Source: Bimastos eiseni (Eukaryota > Annelida > Clitellata > Crassiclitellata > Lumbricidae). From it: a stretch of DNA of 64,000 nucleotides. A program made the translations under genes and the position numbers. Shown in pieces: positions 1 through 7,207 of this stretch. The DNA is taken from NCBI GenBank assembly GCA_959347315.1, contig OY365818.1, positions 130,001 to 194,000 of the forward strand, in the 5' to 3' direction. Under the pieces are notes generated by a model, which had not been told where the DNA came from, did no database searches, and saw only the letters and a list, made by a program, of their open reading frames with translations. Within the stretch, counting starts at the first letter, position 1; each line of letters opens with the position of its first letter.

Positions 1-80
1 TTTTGTGTTACGAGTGAAGAACCTTTCAGAAAATCAGGACTTAATAGTTGAAAGTAATATAATTTAAGGAGGGACAGCGG

Positions 81-327
81 GAGGAGTAGAAGGAGAAGGA
101 GGAGGAGTAGAAGGAGAAGGAGGAGGAGTAGAAGGAGAAGGAGGAGGAGTAGAAGGAGAAGGAGGAGGAGTAGAAGGAGAAGGAGGAGGAGTAGAAGGAG
201 AAGGAGGAGGAGTAGAAGTAGAAGGAGGAGGAGTAGAAGAAGAAGGAGGAGGAGTAGAAGGAGAAGGAGAAGGAGTAGAAGGAGAAGGAGGAGGAGTAGA
301 AGGAGGAGGAGGAGGAGTAGGAGGAGG
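81..327. repeat. GA-rich minisatellite, 21 bp unit
   Basis: About a dozen imperfect copies of a 21 bp purine-rich unit (GTAGAAGGAGAAGGAGGAGGA). Open frames across it on the minus strand are Pro/Ser/Thr or Ser/Phe/Tyr periodic translations of the repeat and are not genes. It lies downstream of YAP exon 1 in the gene's direction, so it is probably intronic. Confidence 0.9.
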
Positions 328-1316
328 CATGGAGCAACCACGGTGGACTAACGTTAATATTTTAGGCCTACATGAAATCTAAACAAAAGAGATTTCAGTA
401 CACTGTAGCGGTTAAACCGACCACCTGTCTGATATTTGCCACAACAAAGGCAGCTGCTTCATTGAGGGTAGATGTCTAACCCCTCCAGACATGAGCCATT
501 GTTGCCAGCTACCAAGGCGAAGGTAACTGCCAGCCTACACTTGCATTGCTATGCTTAAAATGCCAGCGCATGACTATTCGTTGCAGCCACGCTGCACCAC
601 CATCTGTCGTCAAGTGAGGACAGTGAGGCCGTAATTAGCGCCAAGACGGTTGGCCAGCCAGGTGCGTCCAAAATCTCCCACCCCGCAGAGTCATTCATGC
701 GGATACGCACCTACCTACCGGAAGGGGTGATCAGAAGAAAAGAGTTCAAAATTTAAACTAGCCCGGTGAGGAATCCCAGTTGGCTACCAATCGCTGATGG
801 GCCGCCTTTATTAGTCATTCTCCCTTTTCCTCCAGTATCCCAAATTTCCCATTTCGCTCTTCTTTTCTCCATTGATGTCCTGCCTTCTTCTGTCCTTTCG
901 TTCACCTACTGCACACTTTTTTCAATCTTTCACTCGCATCTTCCATATTTCTCCCTTAGTTCCTACATCAGTAGGATAGGAGAATAATTTCTTGGTGCCT
1001 TAGGTAGGTAGGTAGGTAAAGCAAATAAAGACGTAATTACAGTTTCATGTAACATCATAACCTGTCTATTATCATGATAGTTCATGAAGCAAATGTAAAG
1101 CTTAGGATGAGCAGGACTTCGCAGCATAAATGCATGACTGCTATAACTGACCACCGTGTCGTTGCCATTGTGGGCCGTTCTCTGTAGAATAACCTGCCCT
1201 CCCCATTAACTGCAGCAAGCTTTTAATCGGGCTCCACCTCATCCCTTCGTTGCGCTTCTGAATAGCTAGTACAGTAAGAAGCGCTATATAAATAACCAGA
1301 TACGATACGATACGAT

Positions 1317-1545
1317 AGTGGTCCATTGGTTAGAGCGGTCGGCCCGTAACACTCAGTGTGCACTGAGTGAGCGGTTTTGACCCTCGTCACAGTCACTGTG
1401 TAGGGACCTTGAGCAAGTCCTTCGCGCACCATTGCTCTGCAGTACAACTGCAATTGCGCTGTCGAGACGTGTGTATGCACTTCTGAGCAAAAGATGTTGG
1501 AAGAAGGGCGGTATCAAATTTCGGAATAAATAAATAAGAAATTAA
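1317..1545 (+). repeat. tRNA-derived SINE-like segment
   Basis: An RNA polymerase III box A-like sequence (TGGTTAGAGCGG, 1327-1338) is followed 35 bp later by a box B-like sequence (GGTTTTGACCC, 1373-1383). The body then contains CCTTGAGCAAGTCC, the kind of segment seen in tRNA-derived SINEs, and ends in A/T-rich GGAATAAATAAATAA. Just upstream, AGCGCTATATAAAT followed by a short (GATAC)n run looks like the 3' tail of another SINE. The tRNA part does not look like a functional tRNA gene. Family unknown. Confidence 0.5.
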
Positions 1546-1889
1546 GCATGAAGTATTAAATCAAATCACATCAACAACTGAGCCGAATGAAGACGTGCAG
1601 GGTTATAGAACTAGGTAGTGAAATAAGATATTGACGTGCTATTTTGATAGTATATCTTTAAAATACATTTATATAATACTGGTCAATCAAATCAATCTGC
1701 ATAAATGGAATATTCATCTCGTCTCAGAGAAACGTAGGAAACAATTATTATAATCTAATACAAACTGCATCAAAGAATAGATTTTAGCCATACTCAGCAT
1801 AATTATGCGTTCGCGTAGGGCCCCACAAACTGAGGGTCTCCCATAATAGACTCGTCAATGTCACACGGCAATAATATTATTTTGTATTA

Positions 1890-1892
<3 letters not shown>

Positions 1893-1925
<33 letters not shown>
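1893..1925. repeat. (TTA)n microsatellite
   Basis: Simple trinucleotide repeat inside the probable YAP intron. I see nothing else in 1546-2227 beyond A/T-rich non-coding sequence. Confidence 0.85.
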
Positions 1926-1935
<10 letters not shown>

Positions 1936-2227
1936 AAGGCCGTATAGCGAAATGTTGCGTAGGGCCATATGCAAATCAAATAATTATCAAACTATGCAGA
2001 TGTATCGACCTACTGCAAAGTCAGTGACGACGACGTCTGAGTCGGTTTTACCGCATGGCGCTGTTGCCTAGACTCAGGAATGCGCAACAGTAACATTATA
2101 CAATGATAGATGTATTGCCATTGGTAATTATAAAATATGATACCGCTTGCTAAGGGTTTCACATGTACGACACGTAGTGAAAGCCACTATCTCAGTTAAC
2201 CTTTCGGGAAGTATAGCTTACACTCAC

Positions 2228-2637
2228 TTGAAGTAGCTGGATAACGTCGTCTCATTCATGAAGCCGTTCTTCAAGTGCTCAAAGCTTGCACCAACTGGTG
2301 CTAAACTCAATGAAATTGGAAGCTTTGCCGGCGATGAGTGGGACCGACTGTGGTAGGCGTGGGTGCCAACTGTCCCGGTCGAGTTCCCAGCGGAACCATA
2401 GTCAAGGCTGACGTCTCGACTGTGGCAACCACTCAGCCGTGGTTCTGGTGGTTGGAAGAACGACAGCGGTAGGTTCTTGTTGCGGTATGTCTTCCCAGTC
2501 GGATGATTTTTAGGTTCTTGGTTGTTGTTGAGAACGCTGAACAGAAGGTCGAGCTCAGTTTCACTGTCTCCACGAACATGAACCACTGTGTTATTGTTGG
2601 TCCTCAGCAGATCAGATGACCTCACTTCGGTCGACAT
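2228..2637 (-). CDS. YAP1: YAP/Yorkie orthologue, first coding exon (partial gene)
   Basis: N-terminal part of the Hippo-pathway coactivator YAP/Yorkie, which binds TEAD/Scalloped in the nucleus and is held in the cytoplasm after LATS phosphorylation. The ATG is at 2637. Residues 20-36 (HVRGDSETELDLLFSVL) match the first TEAD-binding helix, and residues 56-66 (LPLSFFQPPEP) match the LPxSFFxPPEP omega-loop. Two LATS consensus sites HxRxxS are present: HSRDVS (72-77) and HSRSHS (96-101, followed by SPA), the latter at the place of the 14-3-3-binding serine of human YAP (S127). The frame meets TGA at once unless spliced, and the sequence reads CAA|GTGAGT there, a good 5' splice donor. The exon therefore ends at 2228 with a phase-2 intron. 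WW domains are not seen in the window and should lie further left. The promoter side faces the telomere, about 0.9 kb from the first TTAGGG tract. Confidence 0.88.
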
Positions 2638-2640
2638 CGT

Positions 2641-2711
2641 CTCTCTCTCTCTCCCTCCTCTCTCCCTCCTCTCTCCCTCCTCTCTCTCCCTCCTCTCTCT
2701 CTCTCTCCCTC
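2641..2711. repeat. CT/GA microsatellite, probable YAP 5' leader
   Basis: A (CT)n/(CCCT)n tract starts a few bases upstream of the YAP ATG, so the mRNA would carry a GA-rich 5' UTR. No other feature decides the transcription start. Confidence 0.7.
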
Positions 2712-2948
2712 CCGGTCCTCCTTATCGTCAGACGTGAAGCACAGAATTGAAAAAGGTGACGAATGTCGACAGTCGATAGTTTGATTCCGAAATTTTATCG
2801 TCCAAAACAAGACGGAGATGCGACGACGACGACGACCAAACTGACCTAAATATCGAAGACATCCCAAGCCTAACGTCTTGACTAGTTGTCCGTGCAGTGG
2901 GAACCACCGGCAGCCAATGGCAACTAGGCGGGCACGCTGAGCTCCTCC

Positions 2949-3016
2949 ATATATATATATATATATGCATATTGAGAGAGAGAGAGAGATAGAGACAGAG
3001 AGAGACAGAGAGACAG
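2949..3016. repeat. (AT)n then (GA)n microsatellite
   Basis: Nine AT dinucleotides followed by a GA-rich run. The interval 3017-3576 is A/T-rich non-coding DNA with no gene that I can support. Confidence 0.85.
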
Positions 3017-3576
3017 TAGCTCAGTCTTTTGTCATTGCGACTCATCACGCACCGACCGTCTTGTACCAATTCAATGCGCATATATCGTTTAGCCCTATTT
3101 GACTGTGAATAATTTATTTATCACTGATAATTTAAAAAAGGGATTTGCTCTCATTAAATCATCTAATTTCAACTGCAGAAAGAATTATTTCCCTAAATGA
3201 AACATGACTTGGCCAATGGTTCACAACCTTTTTCTTAAGGCCACTTTTATTTAGTTGGAGGACACGATGGGCCACAAGGTTAGAAATAATTATTTTACAT
3301 TTTAGCAGATTGTTTTCATAGAATAAAATGACACATGAATAAATTTTTTGATGTTACTTATAATCGTCAATAAAATATAATAATTTATATTCTTCTTCTA
3401 GTTCTCTGCCTCTTCAGCAGTCCGACGTCGCCACTCTTCTCGCTGCTGGGGTCGTCCATAAATGATCATAATTTTGATTATTTTTGACCCCTCCCCCTCG
3501 TCACACATCGTCACAAAAGTCATGACTCCCTAAAAAACGACGTCGCAAAGCTCTGACACTCCCCACGACAAAAACC

Positions 3577-3648
3577 GGGTTAGGGTTAGGGTTAGGGTTG
3601 GGGTTAGGGTTAGGGTTAGGGTTAGGGTTAGGGTTAGGGTTAGGTTAG
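3577..3648 (+). repeat. Short TTAGGG telomeric tract
   Basis: About 12 TTAGGG units with one TTGGGG variant and a terminal TTAGG. This is the innermost telomeric tract and marks the oldest chromosome-end position visible in the window. Confidence 0.95.
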
Positions 3649-3720
3649 GTGTCGAATCACGAGGTGATTGTTGAGCACGGGCACAATTCGTTGATGGAAG
3701 AATCACAGATGGCGGGTCTG
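3645..3720 (-). mobile_element. 3'-end relic of a third, B-like PLE family
   Basis: Directly after the TTAGGG tract, about 50 bp aligns with the 3' tip of family B: AGGTGTCGAATCAC against AGGTGGCGAATCAA, then the exact 13-mer GGCACAATTCGTT. It has the terminal motif in the form GCACGGGCACA (3675-3685) and a CGAAT/ATTCG inverted repeat around it. Divergence is far greater than among B copies, so this is a separate or old lineage. The right edge is uncertain; 3721-3807 is GGT/GAT-rich sequence without recognisable content. Confidence 0.65.
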
Positions 3721-3807
3721 ATGGTGCTGTGGTGGTGGATGTGATCATGGCGGTAATGGTGGAGGTGGTGGTGATGATGATGATGCTGAAGTGCTGAGGA
3801 TGATGAT

Positions 3808-3913
3808 AGGGTTAGGGTTAGGGTTAGGGTTAGGGTTAGGGTTAGGGTTAGGGTTAGGGTTAGGGTTAGGGTTAGGGTTAGGGTTAGGGTTAGGGTTAGG
3901 GTTAGGGTTAGGG
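3808..3913 (+). repeat. Interstitial TTAGGG tract
   Basis: About 18 uninterrupted TTAGGG units joined to the 3' end of element A1 (TTAGGG|TGAGTTCGG). This is the expected product of element attachment to a telomeric G-strand. Confidence 0.97.
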
Positions 3914-3919
3914 TGAGTT

Positions 3920-3960
3920 CGGAGGTGTAGAGGGTGCACTGGCACAGAGCGCGTCCTCCG
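3920..3960 (-). other. Family A 3'-terminal stem-loop
   Basis: CGGAGG (3920-3925) and CCTCCG (3955-3960) form a perfect 6 bp inverted repeat. The 29 nt loop carries GCACTGGCACA (3936-3946), an 11-mer also present at the 3' tip of family B. It lies 6 nt from the telomeric junction and recurs at the 3' end of every A copy. A role in 3' end recognition by RT is inferred. Confidence 0.6.
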
Positions 3961-4103
3961 CTGTGTCAGGAGACGGTGAGTATCTCCCTGCCCAGGTGGG
4001 ATTAGTAGGGTATATATTTTTTTGTGTTCGTTTTTTTTAAAAAAAAGAAAATTTTTTGTTGTTGTAAGGTTTAGGGTTAGTTTTTAAGGGTTAGGGTTAG
4101 TGT

Positions 4104-4205
4104 TTATTTTGACCGTGTTAGGATTTGTTTAAGAGTTCGTTGTTTTGTGTAGGCGGCTACAGTTCTATAATTTTTGAATTTTTCAGAGTTGGTTATTATT
4201 CTCCG

Positions 4206-4241
<36 letters not shown>

Positions 4242-5181
4242 CTCCCGTGACAAGTATACAGTTATGTGGGACTTTTTGATTTTTAACTTTTTTTATAAAA
4301 TCGTATGTGTCTTTGATGTAAGATGCGTGTTTATTAGCTAGCGGTTTTATGTAGTAGTCAATGTAGTCGCTTACTCGTCTGGATTCAGTCCCACAGTCCC
4401 CTACTATAGGTCGTCCGTCAGGCATGTCTGGTTTAGGCCATTTTTCGGTTGGTTTGTGTACTTTTGGTAGTAGGTAGAAGTATCTGTCATTGTCTGAGTG
4501 TTTAGCTTTGAGGTAAGTGAGTTGTTTATCAGATATTTTGTTTTTTATTCGTAATGTCTTTAGTGTTTCATTTATTCTATCGCATAATTCGAATTTTCTT
4601 GTGTGTTCTATTTTTGTGTAGTACATGTTGTTGTTTAATTGTCTATATGCTTCGTGCAGGTAAGCTGTTTTATTCATGATGCAGGTAAGTCCGCCTTTAT
4701 CTGCGGGTTTGATAATTATGTTTTCATTTCTTTTTAGGTTAATCATTGTTAGTTTTTGTTCTTTAGATAGGTTTTGTTTAATGTTTTTAGTGTAGTAGTA
4801 GGTTTCTTGTTTGAAATTGTCCATTGCTTTTGGGTATTTTTTAAGTATTTTCCCTGTTATTGTGTTTAGTTTTGCGATTGTTAATAATGTGTCGTTTGAT
4901 ATTCTGTTATTTGGTGGTGTCCAGTCACTTTTATTTATGAATTTTGTTTTAAATTGTGTATTGTCAAATTTCTCTCTGTCGTTAAAGAAATCTTTGAGTT
5001 TCATGGATCTAATTAATTTGGTAAGGGATTCTGTTATTGTTGATGTGTGTAATTTGTTGTAGGTAGGTATAAAAGACAGTCCTAATTGTAGTAGTGTGTT
5101 ATCTACCTCAGATAATGTGTAATTTGATAGATTTATTGTGTTATGTTCCAAATATCCGGGTGGATTTATATTATCTGTTAG
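4104..5181 (-). pseudogene. A1 ORF2, broken PLE reverse transcriptase
   Basis: The N-terminal half of the family A RT is intact through the LVTGDI motif. The segment with the catalytic FLDD, the B motif and most of the thumb is missing, replaced by a 30 nt T run (4207-4236), read in the sense strand as poly-Lys. The net change of 755 bp also shifts the frame, so the last residues are out of frame and translation stops near 4183. It cannot encode an active RT. Confidence 0.93.
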
Positions 5182-6176
5182 TTTTTTGAGTTAGTGTTTC
5201 CCAGGGCAGAGAGCATACTCACCATGATCTTCTTCCGTGTTTCTCCTGTGTAGTGGATCATGTCTGGTCCAGCTTTGACTTCTGTAGTGTCGATCGGATG
5301 TAGGTAGGACGGTGCGAACAGTCTTTCTCTGTTTCTACCGATGTTCTGTGCAATTTGTTCTATTTGTTCTTGTAGGTTGTCCATCCTCTTGCCGATCCCC
5401 TTCTTCAAATGCTTGTAGGTTATCTCGATCGCTCTGTCCTTGTCAGTGGGATCGAGCTCCGACAGGTTGCGGTCGGTCGTCGAACGTCTCTCTTCGAGGT
5501 GTTGTACCACCCGTTGTCGCAGTCGTTCCCCCGTGGTGGTGAGTATGCTCCTGAGGTCCCTGCGAAGGGCTTCAGTCGTGTCCGGCGGTGTTATACTGTC
5601 AGCGAAGGTGAGTAGTTCTTTGTTCAGTGAGGGAGGAAGTGTGTCCCAGTTCTTGGTATGGTATTGTATCTGGATCGATCGGAACAGCCATTTGAACATA
5701 TTCTGGAAATCCGGATTGTTCGAGATGGGGCCCTGGCTGAAGTGCACGTTCCGCCGAGGTTGTTGTTGTGTATCCGTCCTAGGTTGGTGATGTTGTCTGT
5801 TGTTGTAGTTGTGTCTGTTGTTTCCGTTGTAAGCGTTGTTGTTTCTGTTGTTGCTGTTGTTGCGGTGCTGCGTGTAGTTGTTGTATCTGTTGTTGTTGTA
5901 GTAGTTGTTGTGTCTGTTGTAGCTGTTGTTTCCGTTGCTGTAGCTCCGATTACGTGTACCGTACACCCGTCCGTTGTTGCTATTGGTCCGGTGGTGGGAG
6001 CTGTTGCTCCTGTTCCGGTAGCGAGGCTGTCCCGGTCTCCCTCCGGTCCTCGGTTGTTGTTCTCTACTCTGGAACCGTCTGTTCCCTTCACGCGTCTGAC
6101 CCTGATAAGGGCCGTGGTCCTCGCGTCGGTAAGGGGTCCTACCCCTGTCTCCGCGATGTTCACGATACTCTGGCAT
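5178..6176 (-). pseudogene. A1 ORF1 with in-frame deletion of the SGNH domain
   Basis: Same ATG context as the full copies (MPEYREHRG). A 696 bp deletion with GAC at both breakpoints joins NRER directly to LFAPSY. The reading frame is kept, but the linker and most of the esterase-like domain, including the GDSN and GINH blocks, are lost. The end of the ORF still carries the slippery A AAA AAC (5181-5187) and UAA. A stable shortened protein is possible. Confidence 0.85.
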
Positions 6177-6241
6177 GATTAAATAGAAGGAGAGAAGACT
6201 CGAATCTTCGTCTAACAATCTTTATTTAATCAAAAACTTAA

Positions 6242-6290
6242 TTCTCACGATTCAACGTTTCGGCGATATAGCCTTCATCAGGAATGAGAA
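6242..6290 (-). ncRNA. Type I hammerhead ribozyme (A1)
   Basis: Sense strand core: CUGAUGA (6281-6275), stem II GGC/GCC around a UAUAUC loop with one extra A after the first core box, GAAAC, then GUU. Stem III is the minimal AC/GU with no loop, as reported for PLE hammerheads. Stem I pairs UUCUC-AUUC with GAAU-CGU-GAGAA: 4 bp, a 3-nt bulge, then 5 bp. Predicted cleavage is after GUU, between 6254 and 6253 in sense order. It lies 65 nt upstream of the ORF1 ATG. Activity may need a dimer because stem III is so short. Confidence 0.88.
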
Positions 6291-6309
6291 ACCAGAGTAA
6301 ATCTATCGC

Positions 6310-6320
6310 TTATATACTGT
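6310..6320 (-). promoter_or_regulatory. TATA-like box upstream of hammerhead (A1)
   Basis: The sense strand reads ACAGTATATAA. The same 11-mer lies at the same place in family B, whose surrounding leader is otherwise different. A start 25-30 nt downstream would fall at the first bases of ribozyme stem I, so transcripts would begin with the hammerhead. Promoter function is inferred. Confidence 0.6.
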
Positions 6321-6444
6321 ACAGTGTTTGCCTCCGCCGTTGCGGGGTCACGCGCTGCCCCAGGCGGGCAGGTATGAAAAGTAAATAATAACATCAGCAT
6401 CTAGTACGGTTCAGTGCGCAAGTGTGTGTGTATGTTTGTGCAGC

Positions 6445-6574
6445 GTCATATGACCGAAGGTGAGTGTTTACATAATGTCGTCGTCATATGACCCGTCTTG
6501 GTTATATGTAGGCCGCAGGTGAGTGTTTACACAATGCCGTCGTCATATGACCCGTCTTGGTTATATGTAGGCCA
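6445..6574. repeat. Leader repeats with GTCATATGAC palindromes (A1)
   Basis: Two copies of a 59 bp direct repeat (TGAGTGTTTACA starts at 6461 and 6520). Three copies of the perfect 10 bp palindrome GTCATATGAC lie at 6445-6454, 6483-6492 and 6542-6551. The block sits upstream of the TATA-like box in every 5'-complete A copy. It could be a protein-binding array; nothing in the sequence names the factor. Confidence 0.75.
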
Positions 6575-7172
6575 TTATACGTATGTGGGCCCTTAGAGGT
6601 ATGTAGGCCCTTGTCCAATGCAACAGTAGGTATGTGTGTATGTGTGTGTGTGTGTCTTTTTTACATTTACATCGAGTTATGTAGACTAGTGTCCGTTATG
6701 GTGATAATGCAGATGAGTTTTTTGTATATATACTTATGTAGTTCTGACTCCCTATCAGTTTAAACAGTGTTATGCGTTTTTATATAATAGTATCAGTGTT
6801 TTTGTTAATGGTGACATGTCATATTTTACAGGTTCATCAAATAATGAATGTATGTAGGTCATACGAGCAGATAATATCTACATCAAACACAGTCAATCTC
6901 ACAGTTCAATCATTGTACGGCGTATTAGTCTGAGTAAAAAAGTTGTTGTTTCAGATACTGTCTCCTTCTGCAGTAGAGTGTTCGCTCAGGCACTGGCTAT
7001 AGTTAGGCTGAGTTCGGAGGTGTAGAGGGTGCACTGGCACAGAGCGCGTCCTCCGCTGTGTCAGGAGACGGTGAGTATCTCCCTGCCCAGGTGGGATTAG
7101 TAGGGTATATATTTTTTTGTGTTCGTTTTTTTTTTTTTTTTTTAAAAAAAGAAAATTTTTTGTTGTTGTAAG

Positions 7173-7205
7173 GTTTAGGGTTAGTTTTTAAGGGTTAGGG
7201 TTAGT
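7173..7205 (+). repeat. Telomere-like tract in family A 3' UTR
   Basis: TTTAGGGTTAG, a TTTTTAA spacer, then GGGTTAGGGTTAG begin three bases after the ORF2 stop codon. In the RNA this is C-rich (CCCTAA) and could anneal to a telomeric G-overhang. It is present in all A copies. Confidence 0.85.
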
Positions 7206-7207
7206 GT

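Larger units (their letters stand above)
3914..7007 (-). mobile_element. Penelope-like element A1 (internally deleted)
   Basis: Family A copy with both ends present but two internal deletions. In ORF2, 785 bp of A2-equivalent sequence (A2 7311-8095) is replaced by 30 T. In ORF1, 696 bp is removed in frame. Its 3' UTR poly-T run is 8 nt, the shortest of all A copies. The right end runs as CTATAG-TTAGG into A2. Confidence 0.93.

Noticed and set aside
41..337. Ser/Phe- and Pro-rich minus-strand frames
   Set aside because: Periodic translation of the 21 bp minisatellite.
1317..1390. Possible tRNA gene
   Set aside because: Box A and B are present, but the cloverleaf does not close and the body continues as a SINE.
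3180..3290. Sequence AATGGTTCACAACCTTTTTC resembling a hAT transposon end
   Set aside because: One short resemblance, no matching inverted end or target duplication that I could identify.
5624..6163. Minus-strand Thr-rich 179-residue frame overlapping ORF1
   Set aside because: Alternative frame of the AAC-rich ORF1 region; no conservation in family B.
5658..6182. Plus-strand 174-residue Val-rich frame (and equal copies in other A units)
   Set aside because: It is the antisense of the Asn/Arg-rich ORF1 N-terminus; biased composition explains the open frame and there is no domain.
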